64,000 bases of DNA from Lasiosphaeria ovina (taxonomy: Eukaryota > Ascomycota > Sordariomycetes > Sordariales > Lasiosphaeriaceae), in contig JAULSN010000002.1 of assembly GCA_033439765.1 (NCBI GenBank), positions 6,324,001 through 6,388,000 of the forward strand, read 5' to 3'. The stretch's first letter is position 1; the number at the start of each line of letters is the position of its first letter. Both the position numbers and the translations under genes were made by a program. Shown one piece after another: positions 1 through 12,211 of the stretch. The notes beneath the pieces were generated by a model. It searched no databases and had not been told where the DNA came from. It worked only from the letters and a program-made list of their open reading frames with translations.

Positions 1-549
1 GGCTGGACAACTCGCTATCTAGATAGGTCCCAGGTTGACGAAGACGACGTTGAAGCCCCGCCAGACGGTAGCATTCAGCTAATTGCCGACCTCATGTGCA
101 GATGTATTGACTCTGTAGGCCTGGGTGGATGGATGGCGTTCGACACAATGCTCGCGAACTGGGGCAATCAGCAAGACTCTGCGGACTTCTTTAGTCAGTT
201 CCAAGCCGAAATAAGCGTGGCTCTGGAAGGTGTCCTGGAGGCAGTGCGTCTGCAGGGCACTTTAGCCGAGGCGGTCAGCTATGCGAAGAAGGCAAGGAAG
301 GCTATCGCAGATGCTGGGAAAAACAAGGTCACGGCTGTCCAATTGACAGAGGAACTACCCCTTGGACTGAAGATTGACTCCAAGATCTCGGTGGAGAGGG
401 TGAGGTCCGGAGCCGAAATCGTCCCGCGAAGCCGCAGGCAAATCGGGCTCTTTGTCAGCAAGAAAAGGAGGTCGTACTCTGTTCATAGGATATCGGAGGA
501 GAGTATGTTGAGCGGGTCAGGCAATACGATCGTCCACGAGGCCGTATGA
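1..549 (+). CDS. hypothetical protein, 5'-truncated by window edge
   Basis: The frame is open from the first base to a TGA at 547-549, giving 182 visible residues. The gene therefore starts, or has an upstream exon, outside the window. The first in-frame ATG is at 94 but the frame is equally protein-like before it. The visible part has a mid helical stretch (rich in A, E, K) and a basic, Ser-rich C-terminus. I recognise no domain, signal peptide or membrane segment. Codon use looks ordinary for this genome. The function is unknown. Confidence 0.5.
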   Translation, partial: GWTTRYLDRSQVDEDDVEAPPDGSIQLIADLMCRCIDSVGLGGWMAFDTMLANWGNQQDSADFFSQFQAEISVALEGVLEAVRLQGTLAEAVSYAKKARKAIADAGKNKVTAVQLTEELPLGLKIDSKISVERVRSGAEIVPRSRRQIGLFVSKKRRSYSVHRISEESMLSGSGNTIVHEAV

Positions 550-3500
550 GTTGGGCGACTCACAGTAATCCAAATACCCAATGTCAAATCATGTTGAACT
601 CTCAGAGACCAATGATTGTCTTTTCCGGCATCACCTGCAAAGAGATGCGAGGCGTTGGGAAGGCGTCGAAGGCGTCCGTTCTGTTTCACAGCGGCGTGTT
701 TGCCAACGTGTTACCCTGGAGGTGAGCAAAACCGTTGCACCAAGGCCGGGAGTCATGTCGTCGACTCACCGGGGCTGTGGCTTTGTAAGGACGGCTACGG
801 AGTTAGCTTGATACCTAGCTACTATGTACGAGATGGGTGCCACGGCAGGAAACGGTGCATGATGCGACTCTTGCTCTTGGTCATCTGCTCTATCAACCCA
901 CTGCCTAACCTGCTTATTTCAACCGTGATACAATGACAAGGAAGCGTGCCAAGGTGGGCTAGCCGGCAGAGCCGCAACCTGAGCAGCGGCATCCGTAAGA
1001 CTGCCAAGCCGAACAAGGTATTACGTACGGAGTAGACTGTGTTCGGTTACAACCGGCAGAGCCGGCTTCTCATTTCTCCCAGACGCTGAATTGCGTTTGG
1101 CCAAGACATTGAGCCATACGGCGTATAAGTTACATCAAGAGCACGAATACTCAGACTAATCCCTAGAAAAGTCGGCATGGTAACTATGCTATGACCACAG
1201 CATTGCTACTACCTGTAAGCGTTTTTTTTTACCTGCCGCCACGCTGAGGAAGTGAAGGTGTGGTTAGAGTCAAAGCCAACGTCTACCTAGAGCAAATCGT
1301 CCAACCATGAGGCAAGTGCGGGCAAGGTCGTCGAAACGAGTCAGAAGACGCTGGCCGCAGTGCGTCGTCTCAGACGTTGTGCCACGGAGCGTGAAATGGG
1401 GCGTCGTCCATCTATCTCCTCATGAGGGAGAAAGGCAAGGAGGCAGAGTGCGGGAGGCAGCTTGGCGTCTAGACCACGTCGACGACAAAAAAGTCTGGCA
1501 GCCAATATTTTTTTGATGTTCATATTGAAGTCGTGTCGCTACCTAACGACGGCACATGAGCGGCAGCAGCCGGGGGCCGTCGAGGATGCAGCCCCAGGTG
1601 TGTGTTGCACAGCTTCTGCAATGCAAGTCTAGGGGAATTGAATCCATTGGCCTGGAATCCCCCGGGGTGAAATGGCCGTGTGGCTCACCTAAAGGTCCTG
1701 CGCGCAGACCTACGCCTAAAAGCGCGACCGAGCCTCGTCGAGCCCGACTTTGTCGGCGTCAGGTGTTCCGCAAGGCGGACAGCCTTATCGTGGCACCTAT
1801 CTAAGGTATGTTCCCGGCTGCTTGCTCTCTCCTACCACATCACATCCCCCCTCTCGTCCGCCTTCTGATGGAAACAGATAGAGGCGCGCCCGCTCGGGTT
1901 ACCAGCCCGGCGCTAACAGAAACTCAATGCGTTGGATGAAGTCCAGGCCGTTGGTGTTGGTTGACCTGGTAACTCTCTCTCTAGACCGAGCTCCAGGAGG
2001 CGCATAAGTCGACGATTCTGTCCGCACTCCGTACTTTTCAGAGGCCAGCATGTACGGTATATACTGCATGCGCCTGGGCAAAAGAGCACCGGAATCCTGG
2101 CACCATAACCTTTTGATACGTAGTCCGCAAGGATCGGACTTTAGAGTCCTGAATATGAACAATGCGGACTTTTTAGAGGTATCTTCAAGGGAGCTAGTGA
2201 ATGGACCGGCGGCCCAGGCCCTCACAGCCTCGTTCGAGATTCGGGTCGGCGCGATGGATCAAGCGCCTTAGGCTCTTTTTCTTTCCCAATCACGCGTCGG
2301 TAAGCTCGTTTGGGTTTTTTGTTTGGCCGCTGGGCCGTAACCTTGAATGGGGAGCACAGCGCCATGCCAGACCGTCGGCGTGCCCTCAATCGGAAATTCG
2401 GTGTCGGTGTTGATCGCCGACGTCCGGCTACGCTATATACGCACTAGCTACGGAGTAGAGGAAACACCCGCTTCCTGGCTGTCCTGGAATACGGATAACA
2501 AGGTAGGTGAGAAAATGCATCTCGGGCCCAACCGAATGGTCATGTCCCTACATGCATCCGTCGCGTTGCGTTTTCCCAAATACCTTACCTATGTAGGGAG
2601 CACAGCTCGAAGCAAGAGAGCTGACCCAGCATAAGCCCGTGCCGGCCAGGATTCAGGGCAAGCAAGAAGCCCTGTTAGAACTGCAAAGTGTGAATCGGCG
2701 CGCGACGGGAATGCCGTTGCGGTGCCGCCTGGGGGCAGCATTATTGTCGCCGTGTCATAGGGTGTAAAGGTTCCATTTGCGGGTGGAAAGTCGGCTGTGG
2801 ACAGCGGAGCGCTCACCCAGGCGGGTGGCGCAGCGTCTGGCCAGGCACCCTAGCGGATTCCAGAACAGCTCTTTGGGGGATTTGAGCTTGGACGTCATGG
2901 CGGAGACTGTTTGCTGCCCAACGATTGGCCGGCCCTGCCCCAAACCCTCGTTCAGAAGGGGCCCTTTGATGCCCGCTGAGGTCCAGGGTCCTCACAGCAC
3001 AACAAGACGTCACTCGACGATCGCGTGTCTCACGGCTTCCCACACCTAATATCCGGACTGTGTTCCTCAGCTTTAAAGTCAGCCCCGGCCCCAAATGCTA
3101 ACCTTCTGTAAGTGCACTTATCTCTGCTGTAGAAGCCCCTGTGCATTCCAAGCTCCTATAACGATGGCGGGCTATGTCTCGCTTGCCGCGCCGCGTAAGA
3201 AATGGAATAAGAAGCGGGAGCGCGGTACGGCGGTTTCAGCCATGCACAGCCGACTCGCTGAGGCCCAGCTGTCCCAAGGTCTCTGGCGGCAAGGGAATGA
3301 GCAATGGAATGAATGATACAGCATATACAGTGCCTGTCATTTCAAGGCTTGAAAGCCGAATCAGGGGACCTGGTTTACACAGCAGCTGGAGTGCCATTCC
3401 AAGTTGGATGCCTCTCTGCGGCTCCACGTCGTTCGTCCGTGGCGCCCCCAGCACACGAGATTCGGCAATTACCCTTGAGGATATTTCCATAAACGAGGCG

Positions 3501-4298
3501 GCGAAAAGATGCGGTGCTACGGATCCGCTGTGCGAACTTGTCGAACACGCAAAAATCTTGGCCTTTGGAGCTCGGGTTGGGTTGCCGTCGGGGGCGCGGG
3601 ACATAAGGAGTAATTATTTTAGTGGAGAGAGTCTTTGGTGTGGGTGTGCGGCTAGTCACCTCACCAAGTGGTGCCCACACGCCGATGACATACCCACCCA
3701 AGCTGGCAACCTGAGCAAAGCCAGACGGCTCAGGTGCCAACACGTCCGCTCGCGTCATTCGTCAGCGCTTCGAGCCTGCGGAGGGGAGTTGGGACTCAAC
3801 ATGCCCCCCAATCGACGATAGCCTCTGATCGGCGCCGGTTTCTTCTTTTCTTTCTCCACAGCCTTGGCCACCACTTGGTCCCTTTTCCCCAATCCATGTT
3901 TCTTTGATCCTTGTTCCTGGGGGTTCCCCGCGTCTACATACCGTACTCAGTGAGTAAAGCCAGCCAGCCAGCCAGCTACTCTGCAGCCTGGTATCGACAC
4001 TTTCCAAGACGGACTGTCACTAGACTGGACTGGATTGGACTGGCATCAAGTTTTCTTCCTTCCATTTGACTCGAACGAACTGGCTTTAAACCACCGACTC
4101 CCGTACCAGCCCCTGTTGTCCTGTGCTGTCATCGCTGCCACGCTTCTTCTTCTTCCCTTCCACGTCGCTATTCTGCTTCCACGCCTGTCGTAGTGGCGTC
4201 AAGCCTACACGCCCGATTGACTGGAACCACCTCCCGTGAGCCTCGTCCTCTTGGGACGCCGAGACCAAGACTTCGGTCTGCGGACAGTCCTCGGCGAA
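550..4298. other. long spacer without a convincing gene
   Basis: Open frames here are short, overlap on both strands and match nothing I recognise. The longest, 3174-3821 (+), has no family-like motif. The stretch holds two copies of the 9-mer TACGGAGTA (1026-1034 and 2449-2457) and several CT-rich tracts just upstream of the next gene (3840-4180), as expected for a fungal promoter and 5' UTR. It could contain a decayed mobile element, but no terminal repeats or transposase motifs can be seen. Confidence 0.5.
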
Positions 4299-6948
4299 AT
4301 GACGGTTCCCAACGACCGTGTCCCCAGCATCGAGTCCGTCGATGCCCTTGCTCAGCATCTCGGCCACCGCGCGAGACTTGCCGGCCCAGACTTTGCCAAC
4401 ATCTCGGCGGCTGTCGACAGCTTGTGGGCCATCACTCAGCACCTCGGCTTGGAAATCCGGGCCCCCGACTCGCTGCTGAACCTCGCCGCCACGTTCACCG
4501 GCGAGAACCGTAGCAATGTCTACACTCGTGAGCTGGCATCGCTCATGGAGCACACCGACTTTACGCTGAAGAAGGTCGCCATGATCCTCGAGAAGTATGC
4601 GGGAGGCGGTCTCGTTGCAGGCGATCCTGTTAGGGGAGGGACTTCAAGGCGCGGAGTAGACTTGCAGGAGAAGGAGAAGCAAATTGACCTGATCCAGAAA
4701 GACGTGATCTCTCAGAAGACAAAGGTTGAGACTTTTCTTGAAACAGTTCAGTTACATAACCCAGCCAGGTCTCGAATTGGGATGGAAGGCTCTGATGGCT
4801 GGGACCTCGACTCGATTAAGCGCGAAATGGACGCTATTGCCCCTAGCCTACTCGGAAACACGGGTTCACCTGCTGGGAGCACTTCGGAAGACCTCTGGCT
4901 CGATTTCAGAACTAAGCTCGAGATAAAAGGCGTTCCCAGCGATACACTCCACCAATACAAGGTCAGTTGCATTCTCAGGCAACAACTTGCATCATACAAG
5001 TTTGATATTGGGGCTCACGCGAACATAACAGGGCATTCTCCAAGCATATATTCGTGACATCAGGTCTTATGGGCCAATACAAAACGAGGCGACATCGTCC
5101 GTTCGTGGTTCAATCGACCGCCAGCCGCTACCACCAATGATAAATACCCTCGCATCCTCCTCAACGCCCAACCGAGCATTTGCACCCAACGGCACTCGCC
5201 CTGGTTATGATGGGACACTGCAAATGGCTCGATCGACTAACCAACCATCGGGCCCTGGGGGTTCCAAGTCATTGCAACCATATGACAGAACCTCACAGTC
5301 CGCAGTGCAGAAAAGCAAGCCGCACCGCTCCCAGCATTGGACTTCGTCAGAATCCTCGGATTCGGAGCCCATCAGTTCCTCCGAAACTGCACTTATCTCG
5401 ACACGAGACCTACTGAACTTTGACCGCCGCGAGGCCGATAGATGTGCGCGGATGGGTTCCATGTTTCTGTCGCCCGGCTTGATGCCGTCCTTGAGTATCT
5501 CGCCTGGCACCTCACCGAACCATAGGTATCTTCCTCCAGGGGCAGATCCATTGGAGATGCCCGTGCCTCACCCTCCTAATAGCGAGATGCAGCTCGCCGT
5601 ATCGCCTGGCAATCAACAATTTGGGACGTCTCCTCAGTACTTCTCGCCCCAGCTCCCGCCCCCGTACTCCAGCGGCCTATCTCCCACCTCGCCTATCATG
5701 TCACCGCCGCCGGCCTACGGGAGTAGCCCGACTTTCCCATGCGCCCCAGATCTCCCCGAGTTCCCTTCCTCGGCCCCCGAGGCGAGCAGCACTAGCATGC
5801 TTCAGCACCATCCTGCACCGCGACAACGCGGCTATTTGGCCCCTGACAGCAAAGGAAACCAAATCCCGCTAGATGCCGTATGGACCAGGATCAAGCGCAC
5901 GCTTGTCTCACCCGAGGTCTTGGAGAAAGAAGGTGTACGCTACGAAGCGCGACCTCAATATGTCTTTGTCCTCGGAAAACTCTCGGTCGATCAAATCGCC
6001 GAGCTCGCGTGGAAGAGCATTGAGGTCCGCAATGCCAGGCGGCCACAAGCCGAAAGAAGCATCGGCCCCGAAAAGAGCAACCAGGGCTCTGAACCGCGCC
6101 CTGAGACATACCGTGACCGAGAGCGAAAGCGGGCTACTAAGGAATCCACCAGCAGCGACGAGTCTCCCCTGTGGGACAGCGACTCATCGGGCGACGAGAA
6201 ACACCAGCACAAGATCAAGCGTCAGAATGATCGTCCCCGGCCGTCATCGAGACAGAGCTCACAAGAAGACGGCGAGGACGGGGCCAGGGGGGCCAGGGCA
6301 CCACCTATTATTGTGTCACCACCGGCTAGCGTTAACGGCGACCATGCATCACCGCACAGCACCGTCGGGCCAAAGCCCATCCTCAAGAATAAAAACCCCA
6401 ACCGTGTGCGGTTTGACGGGAAAGGCCCACGTGAGGTGTCTCCGAGCAGCCGCTCGGACACCTCTCGCCGCGATCGCGATCGCGATCGTGACCGTGACCA
6501 TGACCGTGTCCGTGCCCGAGACAGGAGCCGTGGTGATCGCGACCGGGAACGCCTTCGTGATCGCGACAGAGACAGGGATAGGGACCGGGAGCGCGAGCGC
6601 GAGAGAGACAAGCCGAAAGACAGGTACCGAGACAGAGACCGTGAGCGGGAGAGAGAGAAAGAACGTGAGCGAGAGAGAGAGAAAGAACGCGAGCGTGAGA
6701 GAGAGAAAGAACGCGACAGAGAGAGAGATAGGGACCGAGACCGAGATCACCGCTCCTCGTCTCGCCGTCACACCGACCGAGACCGGGAGCGCAACCGGGA
6801 TCGCGACCGCGGCGACCGCGGCGACCGTGGCGATCGTGGCGACCGCGATGACCGTCCCAAGAAGAGCAGCACGCTGAGTGCTGTGGGCATTGGCGGCACC
6901 GCGGCTGCCCTGCTGACTGCATTGACGGAGGTTGCCGCCCACCTCTGA
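4299..6948 (+). CDS. DUF8035-type fungal protein with Arg/Asp-rich low-complexity region
   Basis: Two exons, 4299-4961 and 5032-6948, joined across a 70-nt intron (4962-5031, GTCAGT..AACAG). This keeps the frame and yields about 859 aa. An alternative in-frame ATG at 4236 would add 21 residues. The N-terminal ~220 residues are helical and may form a coiled coil (QEKEKQIDLIQKD). A Pro/Ser-rich disordered stretch follows. Next comes a conserved block beginning IPLDAVWTRIKRTLVSPEVL (codons ~5866-6050) that I recognise as the fungal DUF8035 module. After it come an acidic Ser patch, a long RD/RE/RER tract (about 6465-6850) and a hydrophobic C-terminal helix (GIGGTAAALLTALTEVAAHL) typical of this family. 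The Arg/Asp alternation resembles RNA-binding or condensate-forming tracts such as that of U1-70K, but the molecular role of the family is not established. No transmembrane segment is clear. Confidence 0.85.
6465..6850 (+). repeat. purine-rich imperfect repeat coding RD/RE dipeptides
   Basis: CGNGAY / GAGCGN hexamer-like units are repeated across nearly 400 nt inside the DUF8035 gene, coding for alternating Arg-Asp and Arg-Glu. The reverse strand and other frames stay open here only because of the repeat, so they are not genes. Confidence 0.85.
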
Positions 6949-7863
6949 TTGCTACCACATATAGTGGCATGTGCGCCGAGAAAATGGGTTATAGGCATGG
7001 CATGGCAAATCTGGATAGGATTACAACACACCTTTCTTTCCTGGTTTTTATTTATTATTTTCCTGTTCAGCACAATCATCATATGATACCCCTTTGCATT
7101 TGATCGCGAGGGCGGGAGGGCTACAAAGGAAGGGGCGAAGGAAAGGCAAAACCTTGGATTTCTACTATTTTCCTTTTTTCTTATTTTTTCTACTTCTACT
7201 TTTATTTGGTGTTCGCCCAGGTCACACGCAAAAACAATGGGGCTTAAAGACGGACGCCACCATCACGACCACGCAAAATGTCTTGAGAGATTTGGGGATG
7301 ATGGCATATTCACGACGACTCACGACAAGCTCATAATGATCTCGCTACATTTTCCCTCTAATTCTTTTATACTAATTACTTTCTTTTCATTGGACATTAT
7401 TGATCATGTAGTTATCTCCCCCTGTCTTCCGTACCGCGTTCGTGTATTCTTTCTGTACGATCTCGTATGTCATGTTGTATGTGGAAATGGATCTACGCAT
7501 AGGGATCCGTGTATTTTGCATGCAGACTAGCCGTGGAGGAAGAAAGAAAGAAAAGCAAAGGACATTAAGAGCATCCAGATTATTTAGTGTCTACGTCTAA
7601 TAGCTCGAGGTTAGATATATGTCATTGACGATTGAATGTTCTGTCTGTCGGAAAATTCCCCCCAAAGCGAGGGGAACCATCAATTTTTTGTCCCAACGCC
7701 AACGCTTCGTTCCCATGATGGTAAAAACCAAGAAGTAATGCTTACTCCTCCCCTACCCTGAAAATGTGGATGCATCGTCAATACCTACTCTGTACATGTA
7801 TTAAATGGTAAATGTCTTCCTCCACTCGCTAATTACCTAACCAAACAACACGCCTCCCGCCAG
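6949..7863. other. convergent 3' intergenic region
   Basis: It lies between two genes that end towards each other. It is T-rich, with poly-T/poly-C stretches (about 7160-7210 and 7330-7400) likely belonging to 3' UTRs. No ORF, RNA gene or repeat is recognised. Confidence 0.6.
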
Positions 7864-10713
7864 TTATCTCCGCCTGCTCCGCCGCTCTCCAGTGCCCGGC
7901 GGCTGCTGCTGCCCCCAGGCCAGGGTCGGCACCTCATACCTGGCAGACCCCTTCTTCCCGGCCACCGTGCCGAGCATCTTGTGCATGACCTGCTCCTGGA
8001 ACCTCTTGGCATCTGGGTCCTGGTAGTCTAGCTGCGTAGCCGGCGGCGGTCTGCCGCCCTCGCCATCGCCACCGTCGGTGTCACGGGCCGCAGCGCTCAG
8101 GCTCCCGCCGCCGCCCGAGTCGGCGCCAGCGGCCCCGCTAGTGCTGCTGGCTGCTGACACGTTGCTGATGGCGCGCCCGAGGATCTCACGCTTTCGCCTC
8201 TTTCGCTTAGCTGGACCCTCTACGACAGCTGTGTCACCACCACCGCCGTCGGAGTCGTGGATACCACTCCCTGCGCCAGCGCCTGATGCTCCTCCCGCTT
8301 CTCTCTCGTTGGCCCCGGATGGCCCTGCCGTAGCCAGGGCTGAGTCCAGGACGGTAAGGGCGAGCTTGTCGGTGAGCTCTTTATTCTCAGCGGCTTTCAA
8401 GGCAGCGAGCTGCGTCTCGACTCGCTTCCTTGCCACGTCGGGGTCTTCTTCCTCTACGGCCAATTCCGCCGGCCCGTTCTCGTCTTCGACGTCGCTGGGC
8501 TGGCAGAGGTCCCCGTCCGTAGCTTCAGAGTCGGCAATCTCGCTCGTGACGCGGCTCATGGGCTTGCGCTGGCTGCCCTGTTTCCGCGGGGAGGACACGG
8601 TTTTGTTGAGGGCATTGGGGGATGTTTCCGAGAGGGTAGCGGAGTCGGTATTGCTCTTGCTTCCGGACTCGCTCTCGCTGTTGCCCGTCTGGGGCTGGTG
8701 TGTCCGTGCAGTTTCAAAATGCAGTGCCGTGGTCGCATTTGACAGTGGGCCTTCTGCCGGCGCCGGCGGCAGAAAATCTTTTGCCGCAGTCGGTGGGAGG
8801 GCAGCTACCGTTCCCGGGGCTCTCTGAATCTCCTTCGCGACGGCCGAGAACGACGGGAAGCTTGTCTCGCGATGAGTCTTGGGCTTTGCTGCGGATTTGG
8901 CGAGCAAGTCTTTGTCAATTCCGTCTCTTGCTAACAGCCTGTCCTGGCTGACCCTGGCTTTGCCGGCACCCCTATCCGCGCCTTTTGTCTTGTCTGTCTT
9001 TTCGGAACCGTCCAAGTTTTGCCTGAGCTCTGGAGATAGGAAAGCCTTGATCGGAGCCTTGAACCCCGTTGTGATGCAATCCCACAGCCACTCTGCGTTG
9101 ACCACTGGCACCTTCCACGCCAAAGCCAAGTCTAGCTTTTGCTTCCTGACGGACGACAGCGATGAACATACCAACAGAGACACGTCTGCGGTGAACTTTT
9201 CTTCGTACCGTGCGCCTAGCTGCCTGATGGTCTTGTCCACGTGGTTTAGGTCAACGCCGGTAAATCCGGCCGTAGATATGGATAGTGACTCAAACCCTTC
9301 AATGGGGAAGGCGAGAAAAGGCCGGCCAATGACATGGTCGGACGGATGGAAGAAGCGGTTCTTATGCATGCACCTCTCGATGTAGAACTCGGTGGTAATA
9401 TGGACGTTGTCCGGCAGCCGGGGATGGGACTCGGGAGGCGATGACTGTGGCACGATAAGAAAGCGGTGGGCTAGTTGGGCGCCCGATGCGGACACGACCT
9501 CGTCGAGCGACTGGCAAATCAGACCGCCGAGGGACGCAACCGCATTGACAAGGATCGCGGTCTTGGCTTCCGAAAAGCCGTGGACATAAAAGCAGCACGA
9601 CGAAAAGACATCACCGCCATCTGATACGCCAAACGAGGCAATTCTCGACAGTTGGGTATCCATCGACTTGCCTCCTGCTGATGCCTGCTCGACAACGCTG
9701 GCTTGTGATTTTGGTGCCCCGCGGGCAGACTGTACTGAGGTGGCTTCAGCAGCATCGGCGGCCAGCGGCTCTGTGGTCTGGGGCTTCCCAAGAATGTCGC
9801 CCCAGAGGTTGTCCCTCTGGCTGTTCAGCTTCATGCTTGCGGTCTTGCGCAGCTTCCTCCGGCCGTCGTCGAGCACTGTAGAGCTTTCCCTTAACCTCTT
9901 ACCGAGCGCCACCTTTTCAGGAACCTTCTTGACCAAGGCGCCCATGCCTATTTCCTCCTCAGGCAGGGTTGGGTCGTAGCACTTCTCGTCCAGGATCATG
10001 CCCCGCTTGACACTATCCTCGACCCACCGAATTGACACGGTCTGGATGCCCCAGGTCTTTGCGGCCTGGTATTTTCGGCCCTGGGGCTTGAAGACGATTA
10101 GGTGAGTGACGCGGCGGGTGAGATCGCCCGTATACTCTCCGCCGTTGGCTCTGATAGTCTCGGAGATATGCTCGCGCACGTCCTGGTCCTCGAAGCCGGT
10201 CATGCAACAGAGGAGGCGGCCACGCTCTGGCTCAGCATCAGCGGGTGTGGCTTCGGCGACACCCGTCTCAAAGACTCGCAACTGCCATCCCTTTTCCAGA
10301 GCTGCAAAGTCGATCTCGACGTCCTGAACCCAAAGATCACGCACCGCCTCGACCCAGCCAGGAGCCATGACCTTGATGTCAGGGCGTTCCTTGGCGACAT
10401 GGCGGTACTTGGGAGTGTCGTACTCGCCGACAAGCAGATGCGTGCAGTCGGGGGTGAGATCGTACTTGTGGATGCCTCCCAGCTCGACGACTTTGGCTGC
10501 GATGTCGGTCTAAATTCATCCAGTCAGCTCAGCTAGTCAGTCAGCAGACAAGGGAATGGGCAGCCAGAAAACGCGGGGCAGAAAGGGCACACGAACCCTT
10601 AAATCGGGCGGGATGCTGGTGGCACAGATCACAATGCTCCGGAAAGGATGGGCAGAGTCAAAGGATGTCTCAGCAAAGGCGTCGGAAGACTGAGGCGGCG
10701 TCGTCGTCGCCAT
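7864..10713 (-). CDS. dpb11: BRCT-repeat DNA replication/repair checkpoint protein (Rad4/Dpb11/TopBP1-like)
   Basis: Two exons on the minus strand, 10713-10597 and 10509-7864, with an 87-nt intron (10510-10596). The predicted protein is 920 aa. Exon 1 supplies the start of BRCT1 (VICATSIPPDLR), and splicing joins it in frame to TDIAAKVVELGGIHKYDLTP and the closing helix MAPGWVEAV. BRCT1 is about residues 25-110, BRCT2 about 136-220 (LLCCMTGFEDQDVREHI .. IRWVEDSV), BRCT3 about 338-430 and BRCT4 about 440-522 (AGFTGVDL .. NAEWLWDCI). The remainder is Ser/Ala/Gly-rich and disordered, with a basic, NLS-like cluster (KRKRRKR) near 810. Four BRCT domains with a tandem N-terminal pair match S. pombe Rad4/Cut5 and S. 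cerevisiae Dpb11, the scaffold binding phosphorylated Sld3 and Rad9 in replication initiation and the Mec1/ATR checkpoint. The orthology is inferred from domain layout and sequence feel. Confidence 0.88.
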
Positions 10714-12211
10714 TGTAGAATTACCTCGTGCGCTGCCTCCAGGTGCGAAGCAGTGCGGACGACTTGGAATGAGCCGGGCTTTGGCTACAGTTAAAGAGTC
10801 GCGTCGCGTGGGCAGCTGACACAGGGCTGTTAGAGTGGGGTTGAAAACATGGGTGGGGTGGGGGCCGGCCCGCTAAGCCATTGCTTAGTCAGCTGTTAAT
10901 TCCACTCCCCTAACCCTTCCTCACGCCGACGTCAGTTGCGCTTTGAAGCGGCAAGCAAAACGGGATGTCATCCAGCACTAGCTGTTGATGATGAGGAGCA
11001 CTTGGCCCGATTTCAGTTTCATTTTGAATAAAGATATTATTCTTAGGATTAATTAAGTAAGTCTAGAAAGCTAGCTTGATGACGTGCTGGACTTAACAAG
11101 TTCACTTCATTGCCGAGAAATTAGAGGGGATGAAAAATAGGCACTTGATGAGATTATATTTATTTTGTAGTCATATATATGGGGTTTTGAGGATTAGTTA
11201 GTGTGCTCAAGGTGGAGGTGGCCTTGGATTGTGGTTAATTTCTCAAAGAAGTGAACACCGGACGACAAACGGAATGACGGATGATGGGATGAGATTCAGT
11301 CACTGGCTGAGTCTCATCGCTTCTCGCACATTCGTATAAGCCTCAGTCTCACCTTGGGTTACTCTAAGCGGTTGCATCCTTCATGAAGCTTCATAATGGA
11401 AACTGATTAGAAAGTCCAAGTTATCGTGACCAGTAAGCAATGATGCCGCTTGGTGAGAATTAGAGTGTTGTTTCGGGGATGAGCTAGATGACAGCTTCGC
11501 ACATATCACTATGGTATATAAATGCGAGAAATTAATACAACTTTGATTTTGGACTCACTTTCTCACAGTTTCAACCGCATATAAATCGTGTCACAGTGGA
11601 AGCCAGGCCTGACTTGCCCCTCTCTGAATGGTGTAAACTACTGTTAGATCTCTGAAATGCCCCTTCTATACTTGATGTCGTTTTCGAGATGTTACATATC
11701 ACCTTTCTCTCGTTTATGAATGAGCCGATAGGGCACGAACCGTGCTTGAGACCGGGCCACAGTGCAAGGTGGCTCGAGTCACCTGGTCCTGACACATCCG
11801 AAGTTGCTGAGAGTCTCGGCGGCCGGCGGGACCTTCTATTCCATTGGATGCCGAGTGATTACATAGGCATATATAATAGAAACCCTTCTCACGGCTGCCC
11901 CACTTCTTGTTCGTGTTCTCTATTACTATTGCCCACTGTCGATTCGCCGCAACCGCCTCTGCAACCACCTTTGCATAGGTATAAATTTCTTCTCACGCCC
12001 GTTTTCCACCACAGCCATTCCACTTTCCATCCCCTTCCAACTACCAGTTTTGTCTCGCCGTCTTTATTCAACTTCCCTTGGAGCAAAGAACTCGATCGCC
12101 CCCACCCAACTAAACCGTCATGTCACTGTCATTTCTCCGAATTCCACTTTGACACTTGATCTGCAATCAAACACTCACCAACATCGGCCTAAAGCAACGC
12201 CCCGCAGAAAT
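10714..12211. other. divergent intergenic/promoter region
   Basis: It separates the BRCT gene (leftwards) from the Cys-rich gene (rightwards). The middle (about 11000-11560) is clearly A/T-richer than its flanks, with a TATATAAATG at about 11514. The last 250 bases are CT-rich, as in fungal 5' UTRs. No protein-like ORF is seen; the frame upstream of 12212 is open but low-complexity. Confidence 0.55.

Noticed and set aside
3174..3821. 215-codon frame as a possible gene
   Set aside because: No recognisable domain, an overlapping opposite-strand frame of similar quality, and no splice or start context that helps.
5873..6970. Long open frames on both strands over the Arg/Asp-rich tract (for example 5873-6877 + and 6349-6970 -)
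   Set aside because: They exist because a purine-rich hexamer repeat lacks stops in several frames. The DUF8035 frame carries the conserved module and splices correctly.
8078..8827. Open frame on the plus strand opposite the BRCT gene
   Set aside because: It is antisense to the GC-rich, disordered C-terminal part of the BRCT protein and contains no motif.
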